Of a stretch of 64,000 bases of DNA, positions 1 to 11,383 are shown piece after piece. Positions within the stretch are counted from its first letter, which is position 1. Every line of letters starts with the position of its first letter. The notes beneath the pieces were generated by a model. The model searched no databases. It saw nothing but the letters and a program-made list of their open reading frames with translations, and was not told where the DNA came from. This stretch comes from Ceriagrion tenellum. Lineage: Eukaryota > Arthropoda > Insecta > Odonata > Coenagrionidae. Both the position numbers and the translations under genes were made by a program. The stretch covers positions 85,108,593-85,172,592 of the forward strand of contig OY720639.1 of assembly GCA_963169105.1 (NCBI GenBank), given 5' to 3'.

Positions 1-225
1 GCCATAAAATAAGAGAGATACCCTGCCGAACAGATAGGTACAAAAACTCGCTCTTTCCGCGCACAATAAGCGACCACAATAAAAAACTGAGCTCCACTAA
101 ATATACTCCCATAATAAAAGTCACCATTTCACCTCCCAAATACTTATCCCTCACATCTATACACGGATGCCGTCCTAACACCCCCCACCACACGCTCATG
201 CAGTGGTTCGTAGCGTAGTATATTG
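1..225 (+). mobile_element. 3' end of a Jockey/CR1-type LINE (family A), cut by the window edge
   Basis: This stretch is the reverse complement, with moderate divergence, of the 3' parts of the minus-strand copies at 2155-2800, 6685-7255 and 20164-20625. It ends in the same 3' untranslated motif, a CCCCCACC...CATGCAG-type block, seen inverted near 2165 and 19350. No open frame survives. It is an interspersed, 5'-truncated copy whose remainder lies outside the window. Confidence 0.7.
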
Positions 226-526
226 ATGTGATTTAATGAAATATGTGTGTCCAAATATGCATAACAGGCACTAGTTAAACTGGTTTTTTTCTAACCATGA
301 AAAAAAGCTCTCTGATGATATCATGAAATAGATATTTTACCATTTAATGGGTATCTATTTTTAAATACCAGGGAATAACCCGGGTTAAGTATAAAAATGG
401 CAACAGCATATTGAGGACATTATTAAGTCTTAATTCGTAACAAAAAAATGTCACTTACTTTTCTTGATGGAAATAAATAACGCTATAGTTAAGTGCAGAC
501 TAAGCTATAGTTTATCCATTATTGAA

Positions 527-568
527 AATAAACACTTGTACAATTTTCAAATTGTTCAAGTGTTTATT
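527..568. repeat. 42-bp near-perfect palindrome
   Basis: The two 21-nt halves pair at 19 of 21 positions. One half begins AATAAACACTTG and the other ends CAAGTGTTTATT; the mismatches are T/T at 539/556 and the centre pair 547/548. There is no loop. It could be a MITE remnant or a cruciform-forming site. It has no neighbouring gene. Confidence 0.85.
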
Positions 569-1169
569 GTCAAATATGGAGATCCATAAATTCCACAAAT
601 TTTGTGACAGTATGCTCTCGTGTTCTATTTTATTTTCAATTGGGGTGGAACTTTTTAAATTCACCGTTTTTCTTCAAAACAGAATTACCTATTAGAGTAA
701 TTCTTTTAAAATAAGGCGTCTAGAAAGTTCCTTTCACTCTTGATTCACCAAGGCTTGCTTTCATCGTGACATTTGTGCATTATAAAGGTTCAATGGCGTT
801 TTTATATAAGAAAAGAGTCGCATTAATATCACTGTGGGCGATTTCCTTCTCCTTTTATTCCATGTAAAACTTGTTCACCCATGTCTAGGTCAAATTCCAC
901 GTAATTTAAACGATGTGTTGAATCAAAATCTGTGAATTCAATTTTAAAATATGCACAGTCTTTGCTTATTACCAAAGAAACCTCAGCATAATTCTTTAAG
1001 ATGTAACTTCATAATTTTGTTTCATAATGAACGAGCTGATAACGTTAAGTAAGTTCGGAAATCTCTACTACATGGGCTCTATGCAACTGTATTATACAGG
1101 ATAATCAATGACCATTTGATGGTAGCCTTAACATAGACCCTCCTTCAAAGCTACCTAAATTTACCCTCA

Positions 1170-1196
1170 AATAATAATAATAATAATAATAATAAT
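1170..1196. repeat. (AAT)n microsatellite
   Basis: About nine uninterrupted AAT/ATA triplets. Such tracts often mark LINE 3' tails, and an RTE fragment starts about 140 bp downstream. Confidence 0.9.
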
Positions 1197-1334
1197 GATT
1201 TTTATTCCAGATTAGATAAATACAAATATTATTTTACAAAGATTTCTCCGGAATATAGGTTCGCTCCGGAATAAAAAAATCGCTCAATAGATATGTTATA
1301 ATTGCGTACTATGCAACAAAGATGCAAAAATTGT

Positions 1335-1765
1335 ATGTAAAAACAATCGTGTGGAGCGTGGTAGCCAATGGAATTGCAAGAAGGATCATTGGAAGAACAG
1401 AAGAGAACAGACTAGAGGCTTTTTAACCTGTCGCTGGAGGAGGACGCTGAAGATAAAATCGACGGACAAAATGAGAAATGATGAAGTTTACTGAAAAGTA
1501 TAAGAGAAAAGTATCATAATTAACAATGATCAGAAAAGAATAGCAGGTGGATTGGACACACACTGGGGCACAATGGGTTTGTGACGAACGTAATTGAAGG
1601 TAAAGTAAAGGGTAAAATACCCAGAGGAAGACCTAAAAATAAGTTAATTGACCATATAATAAAGAAAGCTCATAGGAAAAGCTGACATGAGAGAACTAGC
1701 ATTAGATAAAGAAGGGCAGAGGGGCTGCAGTCAACCAATCTTTGAATTGAACGACCAAAAGTGTA
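1335..1765 (+). pseudogene. RTE-type non-LTR retrotransposon, decayed 3' end of ORF2
   Basis: Read on the plus strand with frameshifts, it matches the C-terminal tail of the reverse-transcriptase polyprotein seen again at 5100-5790 and 28157-28625. Recognisable pieces in order are the TIVWSV block, a region around a WIGHT-like motif, an RGRPKNKLIDH-like block, and the terminal RELALDKEGQ...NQ motif. The 3' end of the element is near 1765. Several stops and indels break it, and the endonuclease and catalytic RT core are absent (5' truncation). Confidence 0.8.
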
Positions 1766-2154
1766 GGAATATGCCTTCCTCCAGTTCCTTAAATTTCCTA
1801 AAATCTCCTCGTCCCAAGGAAAATCACGTCCTGAACCCTGATTCAATACTCATAATCCCCCATCGCCTAGGCTAATGCGCTCTCCGGCTGAACATGAGAG
1901 AATAGCTTGTGAAGGTAATTTTCGGACGGCTGAAACTGAGCATTTAGTGATAAGTATAGAGAGTTAAAATAGAAATACAGTAGGGCATGAATGTAGGCTG
2001 AAGAAGTCTCATTTCTCGTTTGTTTCTGATGTATTCTGTGATAAAAATGTTTTTATTCGGGCAACCACGAAGACAAGTGACAGCCAACTTGAATTCTTGA
2101 CTATCTTGAGTAGACCAAAAAGAAGGAACCATAGCCACCTGGCCTTGGGCTGTG

Positions 2155-2800
2155 CTCTACATCTACTTACTACCCCGTGAGCCGCCGCATGGGGGTGTGG
2201 CTGGGGATTTTAGGACACCAGCCGAGTAAACATGTAGGGGATAAGGTTTTTGAAGGAGAAATTGTGACATGTGCTAGGGGAGTGCATTTGTGGAGCTCAG
2301 TATTTATTTAGATCGCTTATTACGCACGGAAAGAACGAGTTTTTGCACTTATCTGTTCGGCAGTTTATCTCTTATTTTATCGTTTCTGTCAGACCTAGAG
2401 ATGTAGAGAGGCGTCATGATAATATTCTTTCTATCGCTCTGAAACACAGCAGTTCTGAATTTCTCAAGCAAGGTAAGCCAACGAGTCTCTAGGGACGGTG
2501 TCTTCAACGAGTCTCTAGGGACCTTAATTCCTCTGAAAGTTGTGAAGCACTATAGGTTCACTCTAGCACTTTTTCGCGAAGCGTGCTACTTTTCATTGTG
2601 TTTTATTGATTTTTAGGTTTAATCTATATGACCAGGGCCCCAGAGGCTCGCGGCGTATTCAAAGTGTGGCCCAACCAGAGCAAAGAGGCATCTCTCATTG
2701 ACTTTTTTATCCAAGAACCCTCCTATTATACGCTTAAAAATCTAGTATCTTCAATTCTGTAGCGCATATGTTTTGTATGTGTTCCCCACGATACATCAGA
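2155..2800 (-). pseudogene. Jockey/CR1-type LINE (family A), 3' part of the RT ORF plus 3' UTR
   Basis: On the minus strand this reads as the C-terminal portion of a non-LTR reverse transcriptase. The VWPxxEYAAS-type motif, the KIQRKVARFI-type helix and the ETRK tail are clearest in the sister copy at 6685-7255. A 9-18 bp segment carrying 'cgagtctctaggga' is duplicated near 2480-2520. Stops and indels interrupt it. The 3' UTR lies at 2155-2230. Confidence 0.75.
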
Positions 2801-3650
2801 GGATAAGGAAATTCCAAGAAATTCAACTTTATTCTTTAATTATTATTTGTTTGATTATTTGATAAAAGGATCAAATACAGCATAAAGCCATTTTAAAGTG
2901 AACATATAACAAACAAATAAGGACACAAACGTAAAAACATAACAAGAAGAAGGTAATAAATAATAATGCAACATGGGGAGATAGTACAAATTATGTTTTG
3001 TGGGAATGGCAAATGGCTAGGTTGGCGAAGACAGTGGAAGATAGGATGAAAGGGTCAATGTTCACAGGAAGGGAATTAACAAGAGAAGAGAGGCAAAAAA
3101 TGAGGGAGCGTTTGGTAAGTGATAATCTGAAGGTTTAATGTTTACTTCACACACAGTATAAGTATGGCATTTGTGTGATGACTTTCGCAGGATGTCACCT
3201 GTGGGGCATTCCAAAAGACTTAATTTTAGCCCCCACTCTCGTGCAATCCGAGAAACGGCCTTTATCTCCTCCCTTCAAACTCTCAGCCAGTCCCGTTCCC
3301 CCGAACGGGACTATTATTCCGGGACGACCACCACTCGGAAGTCCTTAACCATCCCTCCGCTCTCCCAGGCCGGATACCGTCCCCGGAGTCGTCTTGTCCA
3401 TCCCCCAGCACCCCCATTCTGGCCCCACCAGCGTCCTCAGACCACGTCTATTCATGCCGATTGGTTTTTTCTACCAATTGATTCGTCGGTCGCGGGAGAG
3501 GCACTGCCATTATCTGCTCCGTGGTAGGGGTAGGTATTCTCTAACCATATCGGACAAAACTATCGATTACCTAGCTCCATATTAAAGTTAAATGAGAGCT
3601 TCACAGGGAAACTTTTTTAAGGAAAATAAAGCCGGTCGAAACGAGATGGG
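2800..3650. other. No gene recognised
   Basis: AT-rich to 3170, then a C-rich block (3290-3420) carrying overlapping open frames up to 118 codons. Those frames show no domain or repeat I recognise and are probably chance. Confidence 0.4.
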
Positions 3651-3654
3651 GATC

Positions 3655-3725
3655 GGGTTGGTGTGGCGGCTAGAGTACAGGCTAACCAACCTGGAGGGCC
3701 AGGGTTCAAATCCCTGCAGAGGAGG
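3655..3725 (+). mobile_element. tRNA-derived SINE head (fragment)
   Basis: A tRNA-like stretch with an A-box-like GTGTGGCGGCTAGAG region, and about 40 bp later a good Pol III B box, GGTTCAAATCC, inside the T-arm-like CAGGGTTCAAATCCCTG. It lacks a full cloverleaf, so I call it a SINE rather than a tRNA gene. Confidence 0.55.
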
Positions 3726-3729
3726 ATGT

Positions 3730-5090
3730 TTTTCAGAGGAAACCCGATAAACTCGTGATCAAGTGCCACAAAGTTAACGAAAATCACGTTTTATTCTTAC
3801 AAGATTATATGCCTAAAATGATGAAAATGTCAATTGAAAACTCATTTTCCATCATCTCTTATTGCACAAAAATTAGTGCTATTGAAGAAAGGCAAAGTAT
3901 AAACAGATAGAAATAATAGGTACGCAATTAGCTTTTTTAAATTCTCCAAGTGCCAAAATTCACATAAAACTTTTGAGTTACTTTAACGATAAATTCCGAA
4001 TGAAAATGAGTGTAAACTATACAAATTAGGCCAATGTAAGGAAACGCACTGAGTGAGAAAGTATTCAGATTTACAAAAAAGTAATGGATCATAAAGACGA
4101 ATCACTCTATTGATGTTTTTTTACATATGTAGACATAAACATGTGTACATAAGTCAATCGAGTCGGAGGGAGAAACGCTGACACTTGTGTAAAAGTTTGT
4201 CGATATAGCTAACGGTGACCTCGGCTCTCAAAGGATCCAAGTTTTGTATTTAATTCCTTTTTGATACTGCCTCGTCCCTAGGTAAATTGAGCAGAGATAA
4301 ATGAGGTAAGTAATGTCCAGAGGTGTGTGCCGTGCACGTTAAAGGGATTTTCAGCACGATGTGTTAGAATTTTCTTCAAAAAGACGTAATTTATTTTTGC
4401 ATAGATTCACTTTCCATTAACGTGATGCCTTCAAGGAATTACCTTTGCGATAAAATTAAACTTTCTCATAATGGAAGAACAAGAAAACCTTATTTTCTTT
4501 TATTCTCACAGAAGCGTGATTAAAAATTAGTTCATATTAAGTTATTGCAATTACTGATCAGCATTGGAAAACAAAAATAGCAACCTTCTTTCGTCGATAG
4601 GGTAAAAAGCAGTAAGAATTCTCTGCGCTCATGACATGAAACGTGGATTATGACAGAAGTGGTCGACTTTGCTTTAGTGATTCTCCTAACTGTACAGTCA
4701 AATTTATTTTTAAAAATAGCGCTAACGAAAAGGAAGCTAGTAATTTCATCACTTTTCAAACTAAAATGTCACTTCCATGCGACCTATATGATGCCCATAA
4801 GAAATTTATTTCATACTTTTCCGATTTGGCGACAACATATTTATTTTTCAGATAGTCCTCTTCAGCAAAGTGAATATCTCTAAATTTAATATTCAACGTA
4901 ATGACGTCAACACACCGCTATAAGAATAGCATCAATTGAAACTAATTCAATACTTCAGTCCTGGTTATTGGCCCTAACTTGCCCAAATTCCGATTGATTT
5001 TCATTATTTGTTGAAGGAATATTTTTTCTACAAAATACATGGAAATCGGAGCATGATATCAAAGATATTTGTGGTAGAGGATAATGTTGA
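3730..5090. other. No gene recognised; AT-rich spacer
   Basis: Two overlapping open frames of 70-77 codons near 4643-4883 have no recognisable content. No repeat structure was seen. Confidence 0.4.
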
Positions 5091-5099
5091 TTTGAAGTC

Positions 5100-5790
5100 T
5101 CTCATTATTTCCGCCACCACCAGTATAGTAAAGTGCAAAAGAGAGAGGCTGAATGTTGAAGTCACCCTGATAGGAGATAAATTAAAGGAAGTAGAATCCT
5201 TCAACTATCTAGGAAGCACCATTACGTGGGACGGAAGTAGTACAACGGACATGAAGCGGAGAATAGCCCAAGCTAAAAAGGCATTCTTGGGAAAAAGGCA
5301 ACAGCTGTGCTCAAAGAAGATAAGATTACAAACCAGAAAACAGTATGTGAAAACCATCGTGTGGAGCGTGGCACTCTATGGATCGGAAGCATGGACCATT
5401 GGAAAAGCTGACCAGAGCAGTCTAGACGCCTTCGAAACCTGATGCTGGCGGAGGATGCTAAAGATAACATGGACCGATACAATAAGAAATGATGAAGTGT
5501 ACAGAAGAGTAGAAGAGGAGAGGACCATATGGAACGCCATACACCAGAAAAGAAGAACAGGATGGATTGGATACACCCTGAGACACAATGAGTTTATGAA
5601 GAACATAATTTAAGGTAAAGTACAGAGTAAAGTCCCAAGAGGAAGACCCAGGAATAAGGTCATGAACCAAATAAACAGGAAACTGCCCGGGAAGAGATAC
5701 CAGGAGGTAAGGGAACTAGTACTAGATAAGGAAGGGAGTATATTAGGGGTAACAGTCAACCAATCTTAGAATTGAACAACCAATGATGTG
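5100..5790 (+). pseudogene. RTE-type non-LTR retrotransposon, best-preserved C-terminal RT fragment
   Basis: The open frame from 5008 to 5442 (144 codons) carries the post-catalytic part of an RTE-type endonuclease/reverse-transcriptase polyprotein. It shows the VESFNYLGSTIT motif, the MKRRIAQAKKAFLGKR helix, LQTRKQYVKTIVWSVALYGS and an EAWTIGK block, ending near FET. A stop follows in place of the usual aromatic codon, but homologous sequence continues to about 5790 through a WIGYTLRHNEF-like block, an RGRPRNKV block and the terminal EVRELVLDKEG motif. The upstream endonuclease and the RT active-site box are missing, so the copy is dead on arrival. Other copies of the family lie at 1335, 21372/22139, 27786, 28157, 28634 and 56285. 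Confidence 0.9.
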
Positions 5791-5884
5791 ACAGTATAGT
5801 AAAATATTACCGGCGTTCATTTGACTTCCTACCAAATATCAACCTCTTCAGCAAAAGCTCAGCTTTCCAATTCCCCACACGTAG

Positions 5885-6362
5885 TTAATCACTTTGGATA
5901 TATAAGACAATGCTAAGACCAGATATCCTTGCCTCCGATACATGGACACTAACCGTAACACAAGAAGAAATAATCAGAAGATAGGAAAGAAAGATTCTCA
6001 GAAGAATATACGGTGCCATAATAGATGCAGGAATATGGAGAATAAGGACAAACGCTGAAGTCTATGAACTGTATGGAGAACCAAACATATCGATTATGAA
6101 GCAAGAAAGACTTCGTTCGGCTGGTCATGTACAACGCATGGAGGAAAGCAGGGCAGTCAAAAAGATTTTCATTGGCACTCCAGGAGAAAGAAGAAGCAGA
6201 GGAAGACCACGAAAGCGGTGACTTGATGATGTAGAAGCCGACTTGAGAAGACTGGGGGTAAGGAGATGGAGGCGAGTTGCTGGAGATTGAGATAAATGGA
6301 AGCAGATCGTTCTGGAGGACAGAGCCCTACATGGGCTGTAGCGCCAAGGATTATGATGATGA
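5885..6362 (+). pseudogene. Second RTE/LINE-type RT C-terminal fragment
   Basis: Plus-strand translation gives a TWTLTVTQEEIIRR helix, then KILRRIYGA, a GHVQRMEESR motif and an RRSRGRPRKR basic block followed by a stop. After that come DLRRLGVRRWRRVAGD and a tail ending in a GATGATGATGA simple repeat. This layout is the RNase-H-less tail of an RTE-like ORF2, distinct from the family at 5100. At least two in-frame stops make it a pseudogene. Confidence 0.8.
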
Positions 6363-6364
6363 TG

Positions 6365-6684
6365 AGTTAATCACTACAAAATAGTTTATCTTCAAGATCC
6401 CTCTCATTAATTCTCTTCTCTTCGTGAATGCTTTTTCAGCCAGTGCTCTATTTACAACAACTAGTAATACCAACAAGTAACCGAAACCGAAACGAAAGTA
6501 ATCAAGAATATTTTATGCTATATAGCTCAGAGACATAGACTGGAGGCAAAGAGGAGGGATAAGAGACTGTTAAACTGGTAGCAGATACTGAGAATTAAAT
6601 GAAACAGATAAGATCAGGAACGAGTATGAGTGCAGAGGAATAGAAGAGGGGTAATTCATTTGGAGAATTACACCAGCTGTGTAA
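6365..6684. other. Spacer with weak LINE-like remnants
   Basis: A stretch near 6530-6660 (TATAGCTCAGAGACATAGACTGG onwards) vaguely resembles a very decayed RTE tail. Nothing firm can be supported. Confidence 0.3.
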
Positions 6685-7255
6685 AGATGTAAGGGATAAG
6701 GTTTTGGAAGGTGAAATGGAAACGTTTATCATGGGAGTGTATTTAGTGGAGCTCGGTTTTTATTGTAGTCGCTTATTCTGCGCGGAAAGAACGAGCTTTT
6801 GCACCTTCCTTTTTGGCAATTTATCTCTATCTTACTATATCGCTTCAATCAGACCTAGAGATCCAGTGATACGTCATGATAATATCTGCGTCGCTCTGAA
6901 ACACACCAGTTCTGAATTTCTCAATTAAGCTAAGCTCAGCGTGTACCTTCCGAGTCTCTAGGGGCTCCCGCCTTAATCCCACTATACGTTGTGAGGCACA
7001 ATATGTTCGCTGGTAGCAGTTTTTAATGAAGCGTGCTACTTTTCTTTGTATTTTATTAATTTCTTTAGTTAAATCTTTAAGACTAGGGTCCCAAATGCTC
7101 GCGGTGTATTCGAGGTCTGGCCAAACCAGAGCGAAGTAGTATTTCTCTTTTACTTTTTCATCCGAGGGCCTTCCTATTATCAGCTTAACAAGACTTAGTT
7201 TATTTAATTCTGTGCCGCATATGTTTGGTATGTGTGTTCCCCACGATATTTTGTT
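6685..7255 (-). pseudogene. Jockey/CR1-type LINE (family A), RT C-terminus plus 3' UTR
   Basis: Minus-strand translation from about 7140 downwards gives YYFALVWPDLEYTASIWDP, then an EINKIQRKVARFIKNCY helix, then an REPLETRKVHAEL tail. That is a typical thumb and C-terminal layout of Jockey/CR1 clade reverse transcriptases (the LVRPxLEYASxVWxP consensus). It is truncated upstream of the catalytic core. It is the clearest of four copies in the window. Confidence 0.85.
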
Positions 7256-7261
7256 TTTACC

Positions 7262-7771
7262 AGAAAGAGCACAGGGTTGGGGGAGAGAGGTTCACGCCTC
7301 ATTCGACCCAGTTTAAAGAAAGCAAAGTCAAGTCTCGACTTCCTAAAAAATATTTCGCTCCTTAACCTCCTCGTCCATTAGTTCTCCCTTCCTAACCTCC
7401 GACCTCCCCGGGCCGATTCGTTTTCCCTCCTTCTAGTGCTCTTACCCGCTTCGAGTCAAAACGCCACGGGAAGTTTTCTTTCACGATTTTCATTTTATTA
7501 AAATCCCTTTTTAGTGGGGCGTTATCGCTCGCGGGTAGTCCCGCAAGGACGCTTCTCGGGACACCCCCCCCCCCCTTGTATCTTATTCATCATCTCCCAG
7601 GGTCGTTCTTCAAATTTTTCGCATTGCTCCTCATCCCCTTGAAGTTCTTTTTTTCCTCCTCGGGACTTAAACTGGTTTTCGCATTCTCCCTATCTTCCAA
7701 AATTAGGCCTTTCCTCATTCTTTTCTCCTCTTTTCTTAGCCGTTTTGTCACCTAAGTTTTTCCTTATTTTG
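7262..7771. other. Unassigned stretch with a C-homopolymer
   Basis: Pyrimidine-rich, with a run of 13 C at about 7564-7576. No gene recognised. Confidence 0.4.
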
Positions 7772-8392
7772 CCTAAAGGTGCTCCCCCTAAGACATTTTT
7801 ACATGTATAAGGTACTACGAACGTTCTTCTTGAGAAGTGTCAACACTTCTACCTGGTTTGAAAAACCAAATATTGGATGTGGCCATAGAAATATGCTGTT
7901 TCCTCTACAAAAGGTTTGCCTATCTATATTTAAAAGGTATTATGTTCACATTGGACCTAAACTATGCTAAACAATATGTTACCACCCACTCTAAAAGGTC
8001 ATAAAAATGAGTTTACATTCTTAAATAAAGTCAAGGAATGGCTGCTTACTCTTGGAAGTTTAGACTTTTTTTTAGGTAAAAGAAAAATAAATGAATAATT
8101 GTTTTTTTCTACAAATTTTTTAAGAAGCTTACATCTTATTTTTTAATATTTTAAGTTATTCATTGTTTTATTCTTGACTGTGGCATATTTCACCTAAATT
8201 TGATGATTAGTTTTACTTTATATCATTCATACTTTTAATGTGTGCTGTCTTTATAGTATGCATTGTGCACTCATGACATGGTGGTAGCTTCTCAAAGGAA
8301 GTTCTTAAAGCAACCTAAAGCTCATTGTTTTTAAATCGCTGTTTGTATACCTAAAATTGATCAATAAAATATCTATCTATCTCGCCATTTTT
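7772..8392 (+). pseudogene. LINE 3' end (Jockey/CR1-like) with (ATCT)n tail
   Basis: The 63-codon frame at 7779-7970 and its frameshifted continuation read PLRHFYMYKVLRTFF, then an NMLFPLQKVCLSIFKRYYVHIGPKL block, an LPPTLKGH-like piece in another frame, and a KVKEWLLTLG-like tail. This is the F-x-x-GPKLWN-type C-terminus of many arthropod LINEs. It is followed by a 3' UTR and a short (ATCT)n tail at 8369-8383. The N-terminus and catalytic core are missing. Confidence 0.75.
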
Positions 8393-8394
8393 CT

Positions 8395-9358
8395 CCTTCT
8401 CCGATACGTGATTTTCTTTCAAACGTGAAGTTTCCATCTCGGCCGTTCAACTTTGCCGAAGAATGAAATAGGTCTTTTGGCCCGGCGTGGTTTGATAAGA
8501 GTAATTACAGTGGTGGCGAAACCTAGAGGCAGTGACACTTGTGCGAAGGGTGGCATCGCGGAGGGGAAAGTCCGCGAGGAAGGGGTCAGCAATGGAGAGA
8601 GGAGGGGGGAAAGGACAGAATATGAAGTGAAATATCGAAAAAAATGACTGCATTTAACTCGATAGAGGTTGGAATGAATGATAGGCACGTTTCACGACGA
8701 TTGTTGCCATCACGACGAATTTGAATTTAAATAACGCTGACAGTTTTGGAAACTCATCGGAGAAGTGCGTATAAACAATTATATTAAGAGTCATAGAAGG
8801 CTAGAAAGTTGACAAGAAAATTAAATTTAGCAATTTAAAGTTGGCAACAAAGGCTTGTGACCTTGGGAACCTCGGTAGTCAAACGCAGTCACTACCTTAC
8901 TCCTCTGTGTTGAGCTAGCTCGCGAGAAATGGACTCTTCGACTGAAGATGGGCCTCGCAGAAACTGTCAACATATTTCCCCACCACTATTAATCTGGTCA
9001 TCAAATTACTGAAAAAATATTTGATCAAACGGGTTTTCAGTATCGCGTGAAAGGTTGGATTTGATCTTACTGTAATTTGATTCCACTAAGGTAATTAACT
9101 CGATCAATTGCTATCAGTTCGATCAGTGAATATTTCGCCAACGATAAGACCATTTAGTACGACGCAGGCGACGCCACCGTCAGTTCGTACAGCATACTAA
9201 CGTCTGAATATTTGAATGAACTATCTACAGTCATGTACAGGTGCACTGAATGTCAACTTGGAATACATATTTACGGCTGAAGGAAAGGTAAAAACATAAT
9301 TTATTTTCAAGACCAGATTTTGTTATTTTAAAGATATCACGATACTTTTCATACAAGA
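8395..9358. other. No gene recognised
   Basis: Overlapping frames of 64-89 codons at 8419-8688 on both strands are GC-rich but without recognisable domains. The rest is AT-rich. It ends at the target duplication of the next element. Confidence 0.4.
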
Positions 9359-9366
9359 ATGGACAG

Positions 9367-9773
9367 TAGGCCGGCCCTTATTTTTCAGAATTGAGAAAAG
9401 TTATGTTTTCCTAGTCTCAAAATGATCCAAATGAGGTTTATTTTCACGTGTTAATTTACTTTTTTGTTTGGTTACTTTAAAATAACGGGAACCCGTGCCC
9501 CAAGGGCCCTGAGTACTGAGGACCTTCAATTGAGTTTTTTGGGGCTGAAAAAGCACTGTCCTTATGAAAAACGTGAAAGTAAAGCCCTTTAGGGCCGAAT
9601 TTCTGTTTGTTTTGACCTATCTCTAAGCGTTTACGAGATATGGTCCGTCGTAATGCGACCCACCCCCCAGGGCGCTACCCCGCACCGCGGCGCCGCTGAG
9701 GTACGGCCCGCACCACTTGCTAGAGACTTCCCCTCCACCCCCTCCCCGCCCTCGGCAAAGTCTTTTCTCCTAA
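9367..9773 (+). repeat. Left terminal inverted repeat
   Basis: Reverse complement of 10978-11375. The inner part is GC-rich (the GCGCCGCTGAGG region), while the outer 120 bp is AT-rich. High arm identity implies a young insertion or gene conversion. Confidence 0.9.
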
Positions 9774-9924
9774 TGGCAAGTTCTAGCCTCTGAAGAAATG
9801 TGCTTGTTAGAAAGGATTTAATTGACATGACAAAATTTCCAATCAAAAGTGATCAATTTATGTTCACTCTGTCCATGAATTTAAGTACATATTAACCAAA
9901 ATAAAATACATTTTCAGTGTATTT

Positions 9925-10539
9925 CTAATCTTCCACTGACAGACCGTATTTGGCAGTTAAAGTGTCTTTGCGCACGTTAGGGGTTGTGCTACGATGAAAA
10001 TTTACACTTTGTAATAAATTTTGAAAGCTCTCTTCCTTCTTCGTAACTGACTTAAAATCTTGAATTAGTTTCACCCCTCTCTCTGCACAATCATTTACCA
10101 CTTGAAGACCCCGAATAATTTGTAAACCGTTCTTGTAGTCAGGATGTTCATCCCATTCTCGCGTGGGCACATCAAAGAATGCAGTGCATATTTCCAATAT
10201 ATTAAATAGCTTTCTCGAATTAGTTGTGGCAAAATTTGATATAGATAGCTTAGTCAGGTCTTTATGCTTATAGGATGCCTTCTTCGGTGGATCACATTTT
10301 CCCTCACATGTCCTCATACGGCGTATCACGTTTTCCTTTTCACGCCTAGAAAGGGAATCGTCAGACAATGATAGTCCTACCAACTCCTCGCTCAAGTACC
10401 ACAAATGGTTTGAAAACCTCTTTTGTGCCGCTTTCGCTATGTCCAGGTTAACACTTTCGTAATTAACAAGTCTTTTTAGGAACTGCAGGTCACTGTTGGG
10501 AGCAGATGCATGACGCCACGTGTATCCATGATAAACTAG
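9925..10539 (-). pseudogene. Remnant ORF of the TIR element (C-terminal fragment of an unrecognised transposon protein)
   Basis: The frame is open from just after an in-frame TAA at 10542-10540 down to a stop at 9925, 204 codons. The part from 10404 starts at a TTG, so the true start is unclear; there is no convincing ATG. The visible protein is soluble and helical: an FLKRLVNYESVNLDIAKAAQ helix, an HLWYLSEELVGLSLSDD segment, a basic KCDPPKKASYKHKDL linker, then LQVVNDCAERGVKLIQDF and a C-terminal LLQSVNFHR motif. I remember similar C-terminal blocks in unannotated repeat-borne proteins of arthropods but cannot name the family. No DDE catalytic residues can be assigned, so this looks like the 3' end of a larger transposase gene left after internal deletion. 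Confidence 0.65.
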
Positions 10540-10977
10540 TTATTTCACTACTTTTCTCCTTCAATCCTCAAAAACTTAGTACTTCCTATCCTTTGCACAC
10601 TATGCACAAGAACTAACTCTCTCTCCAGATCGATCTACATCCGTGAACTGACTGCCTCGTTTCTTCTTTCTTGAATATTTCTATCTACTGGGGGAGCCCT
10701 GGAAGCCCCGCTCATTTCCTTCATTCCTTTGTAATTCACATACACAATTGTATCACATACTTATAATATTTTATACATAAAGAGCACTTTGAAACAAAGC
10801 ATGCTGAAACGGTGCGCGGCCGTATGGCGGCAAAAAAGTAAGGTTAAAGGGGTCGGTACCCAGCACGTAGGACGGCGTTGAAGGGTGAAAAGTGACATTG
10901 TAGGCTTTAACAATATTAATCATGTCACAAGAGGAACAACCTATTCAAGTCTGTACCACTTGAATGTATATCTTGCT

Positions 10978-11375
10978 AGCAGGAAAAAAGACTTTGCCGA
11001 GGGCGGGGAGGGGGTGGAGGGGAAGTCTCTAGCAAGTGGTGCGGGCCGTACCTCAGCGGCGCCGCGGTGCGGGTGGATCGCCTGGAGGGTGGATCGCATT
11101 ACGACGGACCATATCTCGTAAACGCTTAGAGATAGGTCAAAACAAACAGAAATTCGGCCCTAAAGGGCTTTACTTTCACGTTTTTCATAAGGACAGTGCT
11201 TTTTCAGCCCCAAAAAACTCAATTGAAGGTCCTCAGTACTTAGGGCCCTTGGGGCACGGGTTCCCGTTATTTTAAAGTAACCAAATTTTAACACGTGAAT
11301 ATAAACCTCATTTGGATCATTTTGAGACTAGGAAAACATAACTTTTCTCAATTCTGAAAAATAAGGGCCGGCCTA
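10978..11375 (-). repeat. Right terminal inverted repeat
   Basis: Pairs with 9367-9773. It ends at the TSD copy 11376-11383. Confidence 0.9.
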
Positions 11376-11383
11376 ATGGACAG

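Larger units (their letters stand above)
230..1330. other. No gene recognised; AT-rich, with one palindrome and one microsatellite
   Basis: No open frame or family signature could be supported. The stretch contains the 42-bp palindrome at 527-568 and an (AAT)n tract at 1170-1196. Confidence 0.5.
9367..11375. mobile_element. Complete DNA transposon copy with ~400-bp TIRs and 8-bp TSD (hAT- or P-like)
   Basis: The element is 2,009 bp. It starts TAGGCCGGCCC and ends GGGCCGGCCTA, and is flanked on both sides by the exact 8-bp direct repeat ATGGACAG (9359-9366 and 11376-11383). The inverted repeats run from both ends for roughly 400 bp (9367-9773 and 10978-11375) at high identity, with a small rearranged patch near 9660-9680 and 11070-11090. 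An 8-bp duplication is typical of hAT and P superfamilies, and a TAG-type terminus is tolerated in hAT. Internal space is only about 1.2 kb and holds one remnant frame, so the copy is non-autonomous. Confidence 0.9.
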
